NCBI GenBank assembly: GCA_027486035.1
Contig: JAIXPX010000028.1
Span: 1-41,808 of the forward strand
Direction: 5' to 3'
Origin: Erythrobacteraceae bacterium
GTDB lineage: Bacteria; Pseudomonadota; Alphaproteobacteria; Sphingomonadales; Sphingomonadaceae
DNA length: 41,808 bases
Part shown: positions 31,478 through 38,606 of the stretch, in pieces
Numbering within the stretch: the first letter of the stretch is position 1
How the letters are laid out: each line of letters starts with the position of its first letter
Translations under genes and position numbers: made by a program
Notes under the pieces: model-generated
Told to the model about the DNA's origin: nothing
What the model saw: only the letters and a program-made list of their open reading frames with translations
Database searches by the model: none

Positions 31478-33217
31478 ATGGCATTGCTGCGCCTCTTCTG
31501 CCGGCTGGGCTGGGCGGCCCTGCTCGTGACGTTGCTCATGGCGCGTCCTGCGGCGGCTGACGACCATGAGCTGCCGAGTTACGCCCCGCGCTGCCATGCC
31601 GCGACCGGTGCCGCTGTCACCGCCGCGAACCTCGATTCGCGCGCGTGGCAATGCGACGGAAGCGGCTGGCGCTCGGGCGCGCCGGCGGTGTGGTTGCGTT
31701 TCGAGGCCGACGCCTGGGCCGACGCGGCACGGCCCGCGTGGTTCTTCACCCGCATCGCCCGGTTCGAGAGCATCACCTTCACCGCCATCGACGCGGACGG
31801 CACCGTGCGCACCCTGCGGCACACCGAGGCGGACGGGCGGACCTTTGCCGCAGGCCCGGTGTTCGAGCTTCCCCTCCCCGAGATCACGCCGGCGACGAGA
31901 GTTCTCCTCGCGCGGATTGAGGCGCCCCATTCGGTGCCGATGCTCACCGAGGCCCGCATCACCCACGACACGGATTTTGCCGCGTGGTCGCGGATCGATC
32001 TCGTGCTGCTCGCCTTCGTGATGGGCATGCTGGTGCTGCCGCTGCTGTTCGACATCAGCTTCTTCGTGGTGCTGCGCGAACGCTTCGTTTTGCTGCATGC
32101 CGCGATGGTGGCGGCGATGATGGCCTATGTCCTGACGGCGGGCGGCCTTGTCTCGGCCTATGTCGCGCTGCCGGTGCCGGTGCTGGCGGTGCTCGGGCCG
32201 CTTTCCTATGCGCTGGGCGCGGGCCTGTCGGCGCTGTTCCTGGTGGCCTTCCTCGAGCGCGGCGGGCAATCGCGGCTGATGCGCCGGGTGACAGTGGCGA
32301 CCGGCTGGTTCACGATGCTCGTGCCCGGCTTCTGCGCGCTCCAGCTCGGGATGACGCAGAGCCTTGATGACCGCGCCTATTTCCTCGCCTTCCTGCCCTT
32401 CATCGTGGTGATCACCGCCGCCGTGCTGGAAGCGCTGATGCGCGGCAGCCGCTCGGCGCGCTATGTCGCCGTGGCGTGGCTGCCGATCATCACCACTTCC
32501 ATCGAACGCCTGCTGCGCGGGCTCGGCTGGCATGTCGGTCCGCCGAGCCTTGACCAGATGCTTTATGTCGCGGTCGGCATGGAGGCGGTGGTGATCAGCC
32601 TCGCCATCGCCGACCGCTTCCTCGCGCTGCGCCGCGAGCGCGATGCGGCGCTGACCGAGGCGCGGATGCTCGAACAGCTCTCGACCCGCGATTCGCTGAC
32701 CGGGCTGATGAACCGCCGCGCGATCGAGGCGCGCTTCGAGGAGCTGCTGGCACAGGGTTTCGACACCTTCGCGCTGGTCGATCTCGACCGGTTCAAGGCG
32801 ATCAACGACCGCCACGGCCATCAGGTGGGCGATGCCGCGCTGGTCGCTTGCGCAAGCGCGATGCGGGCGAGCGGCGACCGCGATTCGGTGGCGGTGCGGC
32901 TCGGCGGCGAGGAATTCGTGGTGCTGCTGCGGGGCCCCCACGCGCTCGAACGGGCAGAGGCGTTGCGGCAGGCGATCCCGCTCAGGATCGCCAAGGAGGT
33001 GCCGGGTCTGGCCCTGCCGGTCACTGCCAGCATGGGCATTGTGACCCTCGCCCAAGCGGACCGCGCGGCGATGGGCTTTGCCGATTTCTACGCCCGCGCC
33101 GACGCGCTGATGTACGAGGCCAAGGCGAGCGGGCGCAACCGCCTCGCCTATGAGCGTCTGACGGTGTTCAGAGGCCCGCCCGAGAGCCGCAGCGCGGGCG
33201 AGGAACGAGCGGCGTAA
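31478..33217 (+). CDS. Membrane diguanylate cyclase (7TM-DISM type sensor, GGDEF domain)
   Basis: A 579-residue protein that should make c-di-GMP. A signal/anchor (residues 1-27) is followed by a periplasmic beta-rich domain (about 30-160, 7TMR-DISM-extracellular type), seven membrane helices (about 170-385) and a short coiled coil (LRRERDAALTEARMLEQL). The GGDEF domain starts at STRDSLTGLMNRRA (about 403). The active-site motif is GGEEF near residue 476, with the metal/substrate Asp in LVDLDRFKAINDRHGH. The inhibitory I-site RxxD is not present at its usual place, so product inhibition may be missing. It is divergent from pstS and shares the gap with the Pho box. The stop lies 19 bases from a converging thioesterase gene. 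Confidence 0.92.
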   Translation: MALLRLFCRLGWAALLVTLLMARPAAADDHELPSYAPRCHAATGAAVTAANLDSRAWQCDGSGWRSGAPAVWLRFEADAWADAARPAWFFTRIARFESITFTAIDADGTVRTLRHTEADGRTFAAGPVFELPLPEITPATRVLLARIEAPHSVPMLTEARITHDTDFAAWSRIDLVLLAFVMGMLVLPLLFDISFFVVLRERFVLLHAAMVAAMMAYVLTAGGLVSAYVALPVPVLAVLGPLSYALGAGLSALFLVAFLERGGQSRLMRRVTVATGWFTMLVPGFCALQLGMTQSLDDRAYFLAFLPFIVVITAAVLEALMRGSRSARYVAVAWLPIITTSIERLLRGLGWHVGPPSLDQMLYVAVGMEAVVISLAIADRFLALRRERDAALTEARMLEQLSTRDSLTGLMNRRAIEARFEELLAQGFDTFALVDLDRFKAINDRHGHQVGDAALVACASAMRASGDRDSVAVRLGGEEFVVLLRGPHALERAEALRQAIPLRIAKEVPGLALPVTASMGIVTLAQADRAAMGFADFYARADALMYEAKASGRNRLAYERLTVFRGPPESRSAGEERAA

Positions 33218-33236
33218 TCTGCGGGAGGTCTGACCT

Positions 33237-33632
33237 TCACTGAAAAGCGGCCAGCACCTCGGGCCGCACCCGCGCCAGCCGCCCGCTCGCGCGGTCGATC
33301 ATCGCCCAGGTGGTCGCCGCGCTGACGAGGCGCTTGCCGCCCACGTCGGTGAACTCCACCCGCCGGACGGACTTTGCGCCCTGCGCCGGGCCCTCGATCC
33401 ACGTCTCGGCGTGGACGGACTCGCCCGCGGACACGTTGCCGCGGTAATCGATCTCGTGCCGCACCACGACCCAGAAGTAGGCCGCGCGGTCCTCAGGCCG
33501 CGCCACCGCATCCCAGTGGGCGGTGGCCATGTCCTGAATCCACTGCACCCACACGGTGTTGTTGACGTGGCCGAGCTCGTCGATGTGCTCGGGCGCGGCG
33601 ACAAAGGTGCGGGTGAAGCGGTTGTCGCTCAC
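33237..33632 (-). CDS. Acyl-CoA thioesterase (hotdog fold, 4HBT type)
   Basis: A 131-residue hotdog-fold thioesterase that should hydrolyse an acyl-CoA or related thioester. The N-terminal block PEHIDELGHVNNTVWVQWIQD carries the 4-hydroxybenzoyl-CoA thioesterase-type residues (D before xxGHVNN). VVRHEIDYRGNVSAGESV and SAATTWAMIDRASGRLARV complete the fold. The start is GTG 33632, fixed by GTGA, which contains this start and the stop of the preceding S9 peptidase gene; the earlier frame to 33668 runs inside that gene. It is soluble and cytoplasmic by sequence. Its coupling to a secreted peptidase has no obvious metabolic reason. Confidence 0.9.
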   Translation of the reverse strand: MSDNRFTRTFVAAPEHIDELGHVNNTVWVQWIQDMATAHWDAVARPEDRAAYFWVVVRHEIDYRGNVSAGESVHAETWIEGPAQGAKSVRRVEFTDVGGKRLVSAATTWAMIDRASGRLARVRPEVLAAFQ

Positions 33633-35866
33633 TCGCCCGCCGCCTTCGGCGCCATGCCCATCTGCCACAGGATGAAGGCGAATTCCTCCGCCGTCTCCTT
33701 GAGGCTATTCCAGCGGCCCGACTGCCCGCCGTGGCCTGCGCCCATGTTGGTCTTCATCAAGAGCAGGTTGTCGTCGGTCTTCAATTCGCGCAGCTTGGCA
33801 ACCCACTTGGCGGGCTCCCAATAGGTCACGCGCGGATCGTTCAGCCCGGCGGTCACCAGCATCGGCGGATAGGCCTTCGCGGTCACCTGATCATAGGGCG
33901 AATAGGACAGCATATAGGCAAACGCCGCCTTGTCGGTGATCGGGTTGCCCCATTCCTGCCACTCGCCCGGGGTGAGCGGCAGCTTCTCGTTGAGCATGGT
34001 GTTGACCACGTCGACGAAGGGCACATGGGCGACGATCGCGCCGTATTGCGCCGGATCCTGATTGATGATCGCCCCCATCAGCTCGCCGCCTGCCGAACCG
34101 CCGCTCGCCGTCACCATGCCCTCGGCGGTGTAGCCCCTGGCGATCAGGCCCCGGCCTGCATCGACGAAATCGTTGAAGGTGTTCATCCGCTCGAACAGCT
34201 TGCCCTGGAGATACCAGCGCCGCCCGAGATCGTCCCCGCCGCGGATATGGGCGATGGCATAGGCAAAGCCCCGATCGACGAGGCTGAGGCGCGTGGTCGA
34301 GAAGCCCGGCGGGATGGCATAGCCATAGGCGCCATAGGCATAGAGGTGGAGCGGCCCCGGCCCCTTGATCCCGGCCTTCTCGAGGATCGCCTTGCGGTCC
34401 TTCCGCATCATGATGCTGACCGGCACCTGCGTCCCGTCGCGCGCGGTGATCGTCACCCGCTCCGAGATGTAGAGCTTGGGATCATAGCCGCTCGGGATTT
34501 CCTGCGTCTTGAGCGTCGCGAGCTTGCCCGTCTTGACGTCGTAGTCATAGACCGTCCCGGGCGTCACCATGCTCTGGTAGGAGAGGCGCAGCGTCTTGAC
34601 GTCATATTCGGGGTTGTTCGAAAGGCCCGCGGTGTAGCTCGGCTCGGGGAAGGTGATCGGCGTGACCTTGGTCGGCGCGGCATATTGGCGCAGCTGGATC
34701 TGGTCGAGGCCATTGAGCCGCCCCTCGGTGACGAAGAAGTCCTTGAACAGCTCGAAACCGGTCAGGTAGAAATCGTCCGATCCGGCGATCACCGTCTGCC
34801 ATTCGCCCGGGGCCTTCAGCGAGGCCTTGGCGAGGCGGAAGTTGATGTGATCGTCATTGGTCCAGACCCACAATTCCCCATCGCGCACGTCGACGCCATA
34901 TTCGACGCCCTTCTTGCGCGGGCGCACGAGGATTGGGGCGGCGGTCGGATCATTCGCCGGGACGAGGCGCACCTCGCTCGTCTCGTTATCGCCGGTCGCA
35001 ATGATCAGCCAGTCTTCCTGCGCCGATAGGCCCGCGCCGACACCGAAGCTCTGGTCCTCTTCCCGGTAGAGGGTGACGTCCTGCTCGGTCGGCGTGCCGA
35101 TCACGTGGAGTTTCGCCTCCAGCGTGCGCCACTCCTCGGTCGAGGGGCCATAGACCAGCGCGGTATCGTTCTTCACCCACACGAGATCGCTGCGCAGGTT
35201 GGTGATGACGTCGGGGAGCAGCTCGCCCGTCTGAAGATCCTTGATCCGCGCGGTGTAGCGCTCCGACCCGTCGGTGTCGGTGGAGTAGGCGAGATAGCGC
35301 CCGTTCTGGCTGATCGAGGCCGCGCCGAGGCGGAAATATTCGAGGCCCTTGGCCAGTTCGTTCTCGTCGAGGAGAAGCTGCGCCCCCTCTTTTCCAGGGC
35401 CCCCGGCAACGGGCTTGCGGTAATGCTTGCGATACTGCGCGCCTTCCTCGAACTCGGACCAGTAGAGGTAGTCGCCGTCCTTCTGGGGCACGGTCGAATC
35501 GTCCTCCTTGATGCGCGCGCGCATCTCGGTGAACAGCGCCTCGGTGAAGGCGGCCTGCCCGCCCATCTTTGCCTCGAAATAGGCGTTCTCGGCCTTGATG
35601 TGATCGAGCACCTCGGGGTCGTCCACCTTGGGGTAGGACTTGTCGTAGAGCCAGTCGTAGGGGTCCTCGATGGTGATCCCGTGGTGGGTGTAGGTGTGGG
35701 GCTTCTTGGCCGCGACCGGCGGCTTGATGGCGTCATTCGGAACGGAAGCGGCGGCAGACGTGGTCACTTGGGCGGAATCCTTGGCTGGAGCGGCCATCGC
35801 GGCCGGTGCAAAACTGGTGACGGCAAGCGCGCAGGCAAGAGCGTGCAGACTGATCGGTCGGAGCAT
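33629..35866 (-). CDS. Secreted S9 family oligopeptidase (oligopeptidase B-like)
   Basis: A 745-residue serine peptidase of family S9. A seven-bladed propeller covers about residues 110-470 and the C-terminal alpha/beta-hydrolase domain follows. The triad is Ser591 (GGSAGGELMG), Asp677 (GLNDPRVTYWEP) and His712 (GAGHGGQSG), in the arrangement of oligopeptidase B, which cuts after basic residues in short peptides. The N-terminus has a signal peptide (MLRPISLHALACALAVTSFAPAAMA), so the enzyme is probably periplasmic. It also has an Ala-rich linker, which makes it longer than classical PtrB. ATG 35866 is where the signal starts; the frame stays open to 36106 across the divergent gap. It is divergent from aminopeptidase P. 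Confidence 0.92.
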   Translation of the reverse strand: MLRPISLHALACALAVTSFAPAAMAAPAKDSAQVTTSAAASVPNDAIKPPVAAKKPHTYTHHGITIEDPYDWLYDKSYPKVDDPEVLDHIKAENAYFEAKMGGQAAFTEALFTEMRARIKEDDSTVPQKDGDYLYWSEFEEGAQYRKHYRKPVAGGPGKEGAQLLLDENELAKGLEYFRLGAASISQNGRYLAYSTDTDGSERYTARIKDLQTGELLPDVITNLRSDLVWVKNDTALVYGPSTEEWRTLEAKLHVIGTPTEQDVTLYREEDQSFGVGAGLSAQEDWLIIATGDNETSEVRLVPANDPTAAPILVRPRKKGVEYGVDVRDGELWVWTNDDHINFRLAKASLKAPGEWQTVIAGSDDFYLTGFELFKDFFVTEGRLNGLDQIQLRQYAAPTKVTPITFPEPSYTAGLSNNPEYDVKTLRLSYQSMVTPGTVYDYDVKTGKLATLKTQEIPSGYDPKLYISERVTITARDGTQVPVSIMMRKDRKAILEKAGIKGPGPLHLYAYGAYGYAIPPGFSTTRLSLVDRGFAYAIAHIRGGDDLGRRWYLQGKLFERMNTFNDFVDAGRGLIARGYTAEGMVTASGGSAGGELMGAIINQDPAQYGAIVAHVPFVDVVNTMLNEKLPLTPGEWQEWGNPITDKAAFAYMLSYSPYDQVTAKAYPPMLVTAGLNDPRVTYWEPAKWVAKLRELKTDDNLLLMKTNMGAGHGGQSGRWNSLKETAEEFAFILWQMGMAPKAAGE

Positions 35867-36005
35867 GAGGCAGTGTTCCCGTGGATATGCCCCGCAACCA
35901 CCCAACAAGTGGAAAGATGCGCGGCAAAGGCCTATGTGAGCGGTTCTAGCCAACCAATCCGGCGCGGCAAGGCCTTGCTCTGCCCCGTCCCGAAGGATCG
36001 ACCAG

Positions 36006-37811
36006 ATGCTGATGCTCACCCACGAAGCCCGCCTCACTGCCCTGCGCGAGGAGCTGAAGCGGCGCGGGTATGGCGGCTTCGTCGTCCCCATCTCCGACGA
36101 GCACATGAGCGAATATGTCGGCGACTATGCGCAGCGGCTGAAGTGGCTGACGGGTTTCGGCGGCTCGGCGGGCTTTGCCTGCGTCACGCTGACCCACGCC
36201 GCGATCTTCGTGGACGGGCGCTACACCGTGCAGGTGCGCGAGCAGGTCGACGGCAATCTCTTCGAATATCGCAGCATCCCCGCCGACACGCTGGCGGGAT
36301 GGCTGGGCGAGGTGGCCGGGAGCGGCGCGCAGATCGCCTATGATCCCTGGCTCCACACCCATGGCTGGGCGGGCGCGCTGGAGCGGGCGCTCGCGCCGAA
36401 GGGCATCGTTCTGGTCGCGGCCGAGGGCAACCCGCTCGATGCGGTCTGGGCCGACCAGCCCGCGCCCTCGCCCGCGCCCGCCGCGCCCTATGACGAGGCA
36501 CTCGCCGGGCGCTCCTCGGCGGACAAGCGTGCCGCCATCGCCGACTGGCTGGCGAGAGAGGGCCATGATGCGGTGGTGATCCCGGCGCTCGATTCGATCG
36601 CCTGGCTGCTCAACATCCGCGGCGCCGATGTGGCGCACACGCCGGTCGCGCTCTCCTATGTCATCGCCCGCAGGGATGGCAGCGCCGAGCTGTTCATCGC
36701 CCCCGAGAAGGTCACGCCGGAACTGACCCGCCATCTCGGCAATGCCGTGACGATCCGCGATCGTGCGGCCTTCGCGGGCGCGCTGGGCGAATTCGCCGGG
36801 AAGAGCGTCGCCATCGATCCCGATTTCGCGGTCGCCGGCATCGCGCTGGCGCTGAAGGCGGGCGGCGCACACGTCGCCTTCAAGGCCGACCCGACGATCC
36901 TCGCCAAGGCGATCAAGAACCCGGCCGAACAGGCCGGCCACCGCGACGCGCAGGCGCGTGACGGAGCGGCGGTGAGCCGCTTCCTGCGCTGGCTGGAGAT
37001 CGAGGGGCCGAAGGGCGGGGTGGACGAGCTTTCCGCCGCCGCGAAGCTCGCCGCCTTGCGCGCCGAGGACGAGGGGCTGACGGACCTCAGCTTCGACACC
37101 ATCTCGGCCGCCGCCGGCCATGCCGCCCTGCCGCACTACAAGGTGGACGAGGACAGCAATATCCCGATCCCGCCGGGTTCAATCTATCTGGTGGATTCCG
37201 GCGGGCAGTATCCCGGCGGCACCACCGACATCACCCGCACCGTGTGGGTCGGCCCCGGAGAGCCGAGCGCGGAAATGCGCGACCGCAACACGCGGGTGCT
37301 CAAGGGCCATATCCAGCTTGCCCGCGCGGTCTTCCCGCAAGGCACGGCCGGCGGCCAGCTCGACGTGCTGGCGCGGCAATATCTGTGGGAAGCAGGCGTC
37401 GATTATGCCCACGGCACCGGGCACGGGGTGGGGAGCTTCCTCGCCGTCCACGAAGGCCCGCAGCGCATCGCCAAGCCGGGCGGCGGGCAGGCGGGGACAG
37501 GGCAGGAATTGTTCGCCGGCATGATCCTCTCCAACGAGCCGGGCTATTACAAGCAGGGCGCCTACGGCATCCGCATCGAGAATCTGGTGCTGGTCGAGGA
37601 GCGGGAGATCGCGGGGCAGGAGGGGCGCTGGCTCGGTTTCGAGACGCTGACCTTCGTGCCGCTCGACCGCAAGCTGATCGACAAGGCCCTGCTGACGGCC
37701 GAGGAAATCGCCTGGGTCGATGGCTACCACGCGGAGGTGCGCGCTTTGCTGGCATCGCGGCTCGCCGGTGACGATCTGGCGTGGCTGGAGCAGGAAACCG
37801 CGCCGCTTTGA
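36006..37811 (+). CDS. Aminopeptidase P family protein (M24B Xaa-Pro peptidase)
   Basis: A 601-residue M24B metallopeptidase removing N-terminal residues ahead of proline. Two creatinase-like N-terminal domains (about 1-310) precede the pita-bread catalytic domain. Metal ligands are D397 (YLVDSGG), D408 (GGTTDITRT), H473 (GTGHGVGSF), E511 (LSNEPGYY) and E525 (RIENLVLV). All five are present, so it should be active. The three-domain length of about 600 is that of the larger, eukaryote-like XPNPEP1 type. No signal peptide is visible, so it is cytoplasmic. AAGGA precedes ATG 36006; ATG 36012 is an alternative. It may finish peptides produced by the divergent S9 oligopeptidase. Confidence 0.93.
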   Translation: MLMLTHEARLTALREELKRRGYGGFVVPISDEHMSEYVGDYAQRLKWLTGFGGSAGFACVTLTHAAIFVDGRYTVQVREQVDGNLFEYRSIPADTLAGWLGEVAGSGAQIAYDPWLHTHGWAGALERALAPKGIVLVAAEGNPLDAVWADQPAPSPAPAAPYDEALAGRSSADKRAAIADWLAREGHDAVVIPALDSIAWLLNIRGADVAHTPVALSYVIARRDGSAELFIAPEKVTPELTRHLGNAVTIRDRAAFAGALGEFAGKSVAIDPDFAVAGIALALKAGGAHVAFKADPTILAKAIKNPAEQAGHRDAQARDGAAVSRFLRWLEIEGPKGGVDELSAAAKLAALRAEDEGLTDLSFDTISAAAGHAALPHYKVDEDSNIPIPPGSIYLVDSGGQYPGGTTDITRTVWVGPGEPSAEMRDRNTRVLKGHIQLARAVFPQGTAGGQLDVLARQYLWEAGVDYAHGTGHGVGSFLAVHEGPQRIAKPGGGQAGTGQELFAGMILSNEPGYYKQGAYGIRIENLVLVEEREIAGQEGRWLGFETLTFVPLDRKLIDKALLTAEEIAWVDGYHAEVRALLASRLAGDDLAWLEQETAPL

Positions 37812-37818
37812 CCCCAAC

Positions 37819-37880
37819 GTCTCCCCGGGCTTGACCCGGGGCCCCGCTCTCTTGTTTGCGTGCCCGCCTCCGCGGGCACG
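37819..37880. repeat. REP-doublet-like element, copy 3 (after aminopeptidase P)
   Basis: CCCCGGG/CCCGGGG (37823-37829 and 37835-37841, loop cttga) is followed by a perfect 9-bp stem CGTGCCCGC/GCGGGCACG (37859-37867 and 37872-37880). Loop cttga nearly matches loop cttgt of the element at 7781. A third stem CGGTCCG/CGGACCG follows at 37941-37962. It probably also ends the aminopeptidase transcript. The gap from 37812 to 38049 holds no gene. Confidence 0.6.
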
Positions 37881-38002
37881 TCCTCGGCGAGGTTCCGGCG
37901 CTGCGCGCCAGATCGCCTGCGGCTCGCGCGCCTGCGCTCGCGGTCCGTCCGTTGGCGGACCGGGATCCTGCCCACCCCTCACTTGTTGGAACCCCGATGT
38001 TC

Positions 38003-38021
38003 CTGTAGTGTTCTCCTACAG
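38003..38021 (+). promoter_or_regulatory. Operator-like palindrome before the VOC gene
   Basis: CTGTAG (38003-38008) and CTACAG (38016-38021) are perfect inverted copies with a 7-base spacer, ending 28 bases before the start. Just upstream GGAAC (37988-37992) and GTTCC (37999-38003) form another inverted pair. A weak -10-like TAGTGT (38006-38011) would lie inside the site, as expected for a repressor operator. Confidence 0.5.
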
Positions 38022-38049
38022 CGATTCGCTTGAACGGGAGGAACATCAC

Positions 38050-38436
38050 ATGATCGGCTACGTCACCCTCGGCACCAACGACCTGCCCCGCGCGGCGGCC
38101 TTCTATGACGCGCTCGCCGCGCAATTCGGCGTCGGGCGGATGATGGAGTTCGAGGCCTTCATCGCCTGGGGCGAATGGGGCGGCGCGCCCGGGATCGCGG
38201 CGACGGTGCCCTTCGACGGCCAGCCCGCCACGGTCGGCAACGGGGTGATGGTCGCACTCGAGGTCGACAGCCCGGAGAAGGTCCACGCGCTCTACGACAC
38301 CGCCATGGCCCATGGCGGGAGCGACGAGGGGGCGCCGGGCCCGCGCGGCGAAGACGGCTTCTACGCGGCCTATTTCCGCGATCCCGACGGGAACAAGCTC
38401 AACGCCTTCTGCATGGTGCCCAAGGCCGAAAGCTGA
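38050..38436 (+). CDS. VOC family protein (glyoxalase/dioxygenase-like fold)
   Basis: A 128-residue vicinal-oxygen-chelate fold protein with two beta-alpha-beta-beta-beta modules. IGYVTLGTNDLPRAAAFYDAL opens it, and AAYFRDPDGNKLNAFCM closes it with the typical RDPDGN turn. The usual metal ligands (His and Glu in glyoxalase I) are not clearly placed: the first strand has Thr where His often stands. It may bind a ligand, act as an immunity-type sequestering protein, or be an enzyme using other residues. The start ATG 38050 has a strong GGGAGGA eight bases upstream. It is a lone gene with a palindrome at its promoter. Confidence 0.88.
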   Translation: MIGYVTLGTNDLPRAAAFYDALAAQFGVGRMMEFEAFIAWGEWGGAPGIAATVPFDGQPATVGNGVMVALEVDSPEKVHALYDTAMAHGGSDEGAPGPRGEDGFYAAYFRDPDGNKLNAFCMVPKAES

Positions 38437-38482
38437 GGGGTGTGAGGCAGGGTTCTGGTCGGCCCGGGACGCCGTTCGATGC

Positions 38483-38517
38483 GTCCAGACCCCCTTCTGA
38501 CCCCGTCCAGACCCCCT
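38483..38517. repeat. Two direct 13-bp repeats, period 22
   Basis: GTCCAGACCCCCT occurs at 38483-38495 and again at 38505-38517, exactly 22 bases apart (about two helical turns), 20 bases upstream of the parS site. Between them TCTGACCCC is a partial third copy of the pattern. Confidence 0.6.
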
Positions 38518-38537
38518 CCAGATCGCGCCTGCCGCGA

Positions 38538-38553
38538 TGTTTCACGTGAAACA
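38538..38553. promoter_or_regulatory. parS centromere site (ParB binding)
   Basis: TGTTTCACGTGAAACA, an exact match to the widely conserved chromosomal parS palindrome. The symmetry runs one base further on each side (38537-38554). ParB loads here and spreads, and ParA with ParB-parS separates sister origins. It lies in the 170-base gap before the pabB-pabC fusion. Such sites cluster near oriC. parA and parB are not in this window. Confidence 0.9.
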
Positions 38554-38606
38554 TGGCGCGGCGGGGAGGTTCTCGACAGGCGCGGCAAATGGGCTAAGGA
38601 GGCGGC

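Noticed and set aside
38483..38517. CRISPR array
   Set aside because: Only two copies of a 13-mer with a 9-base interval and no cas gene; far below array size and number.
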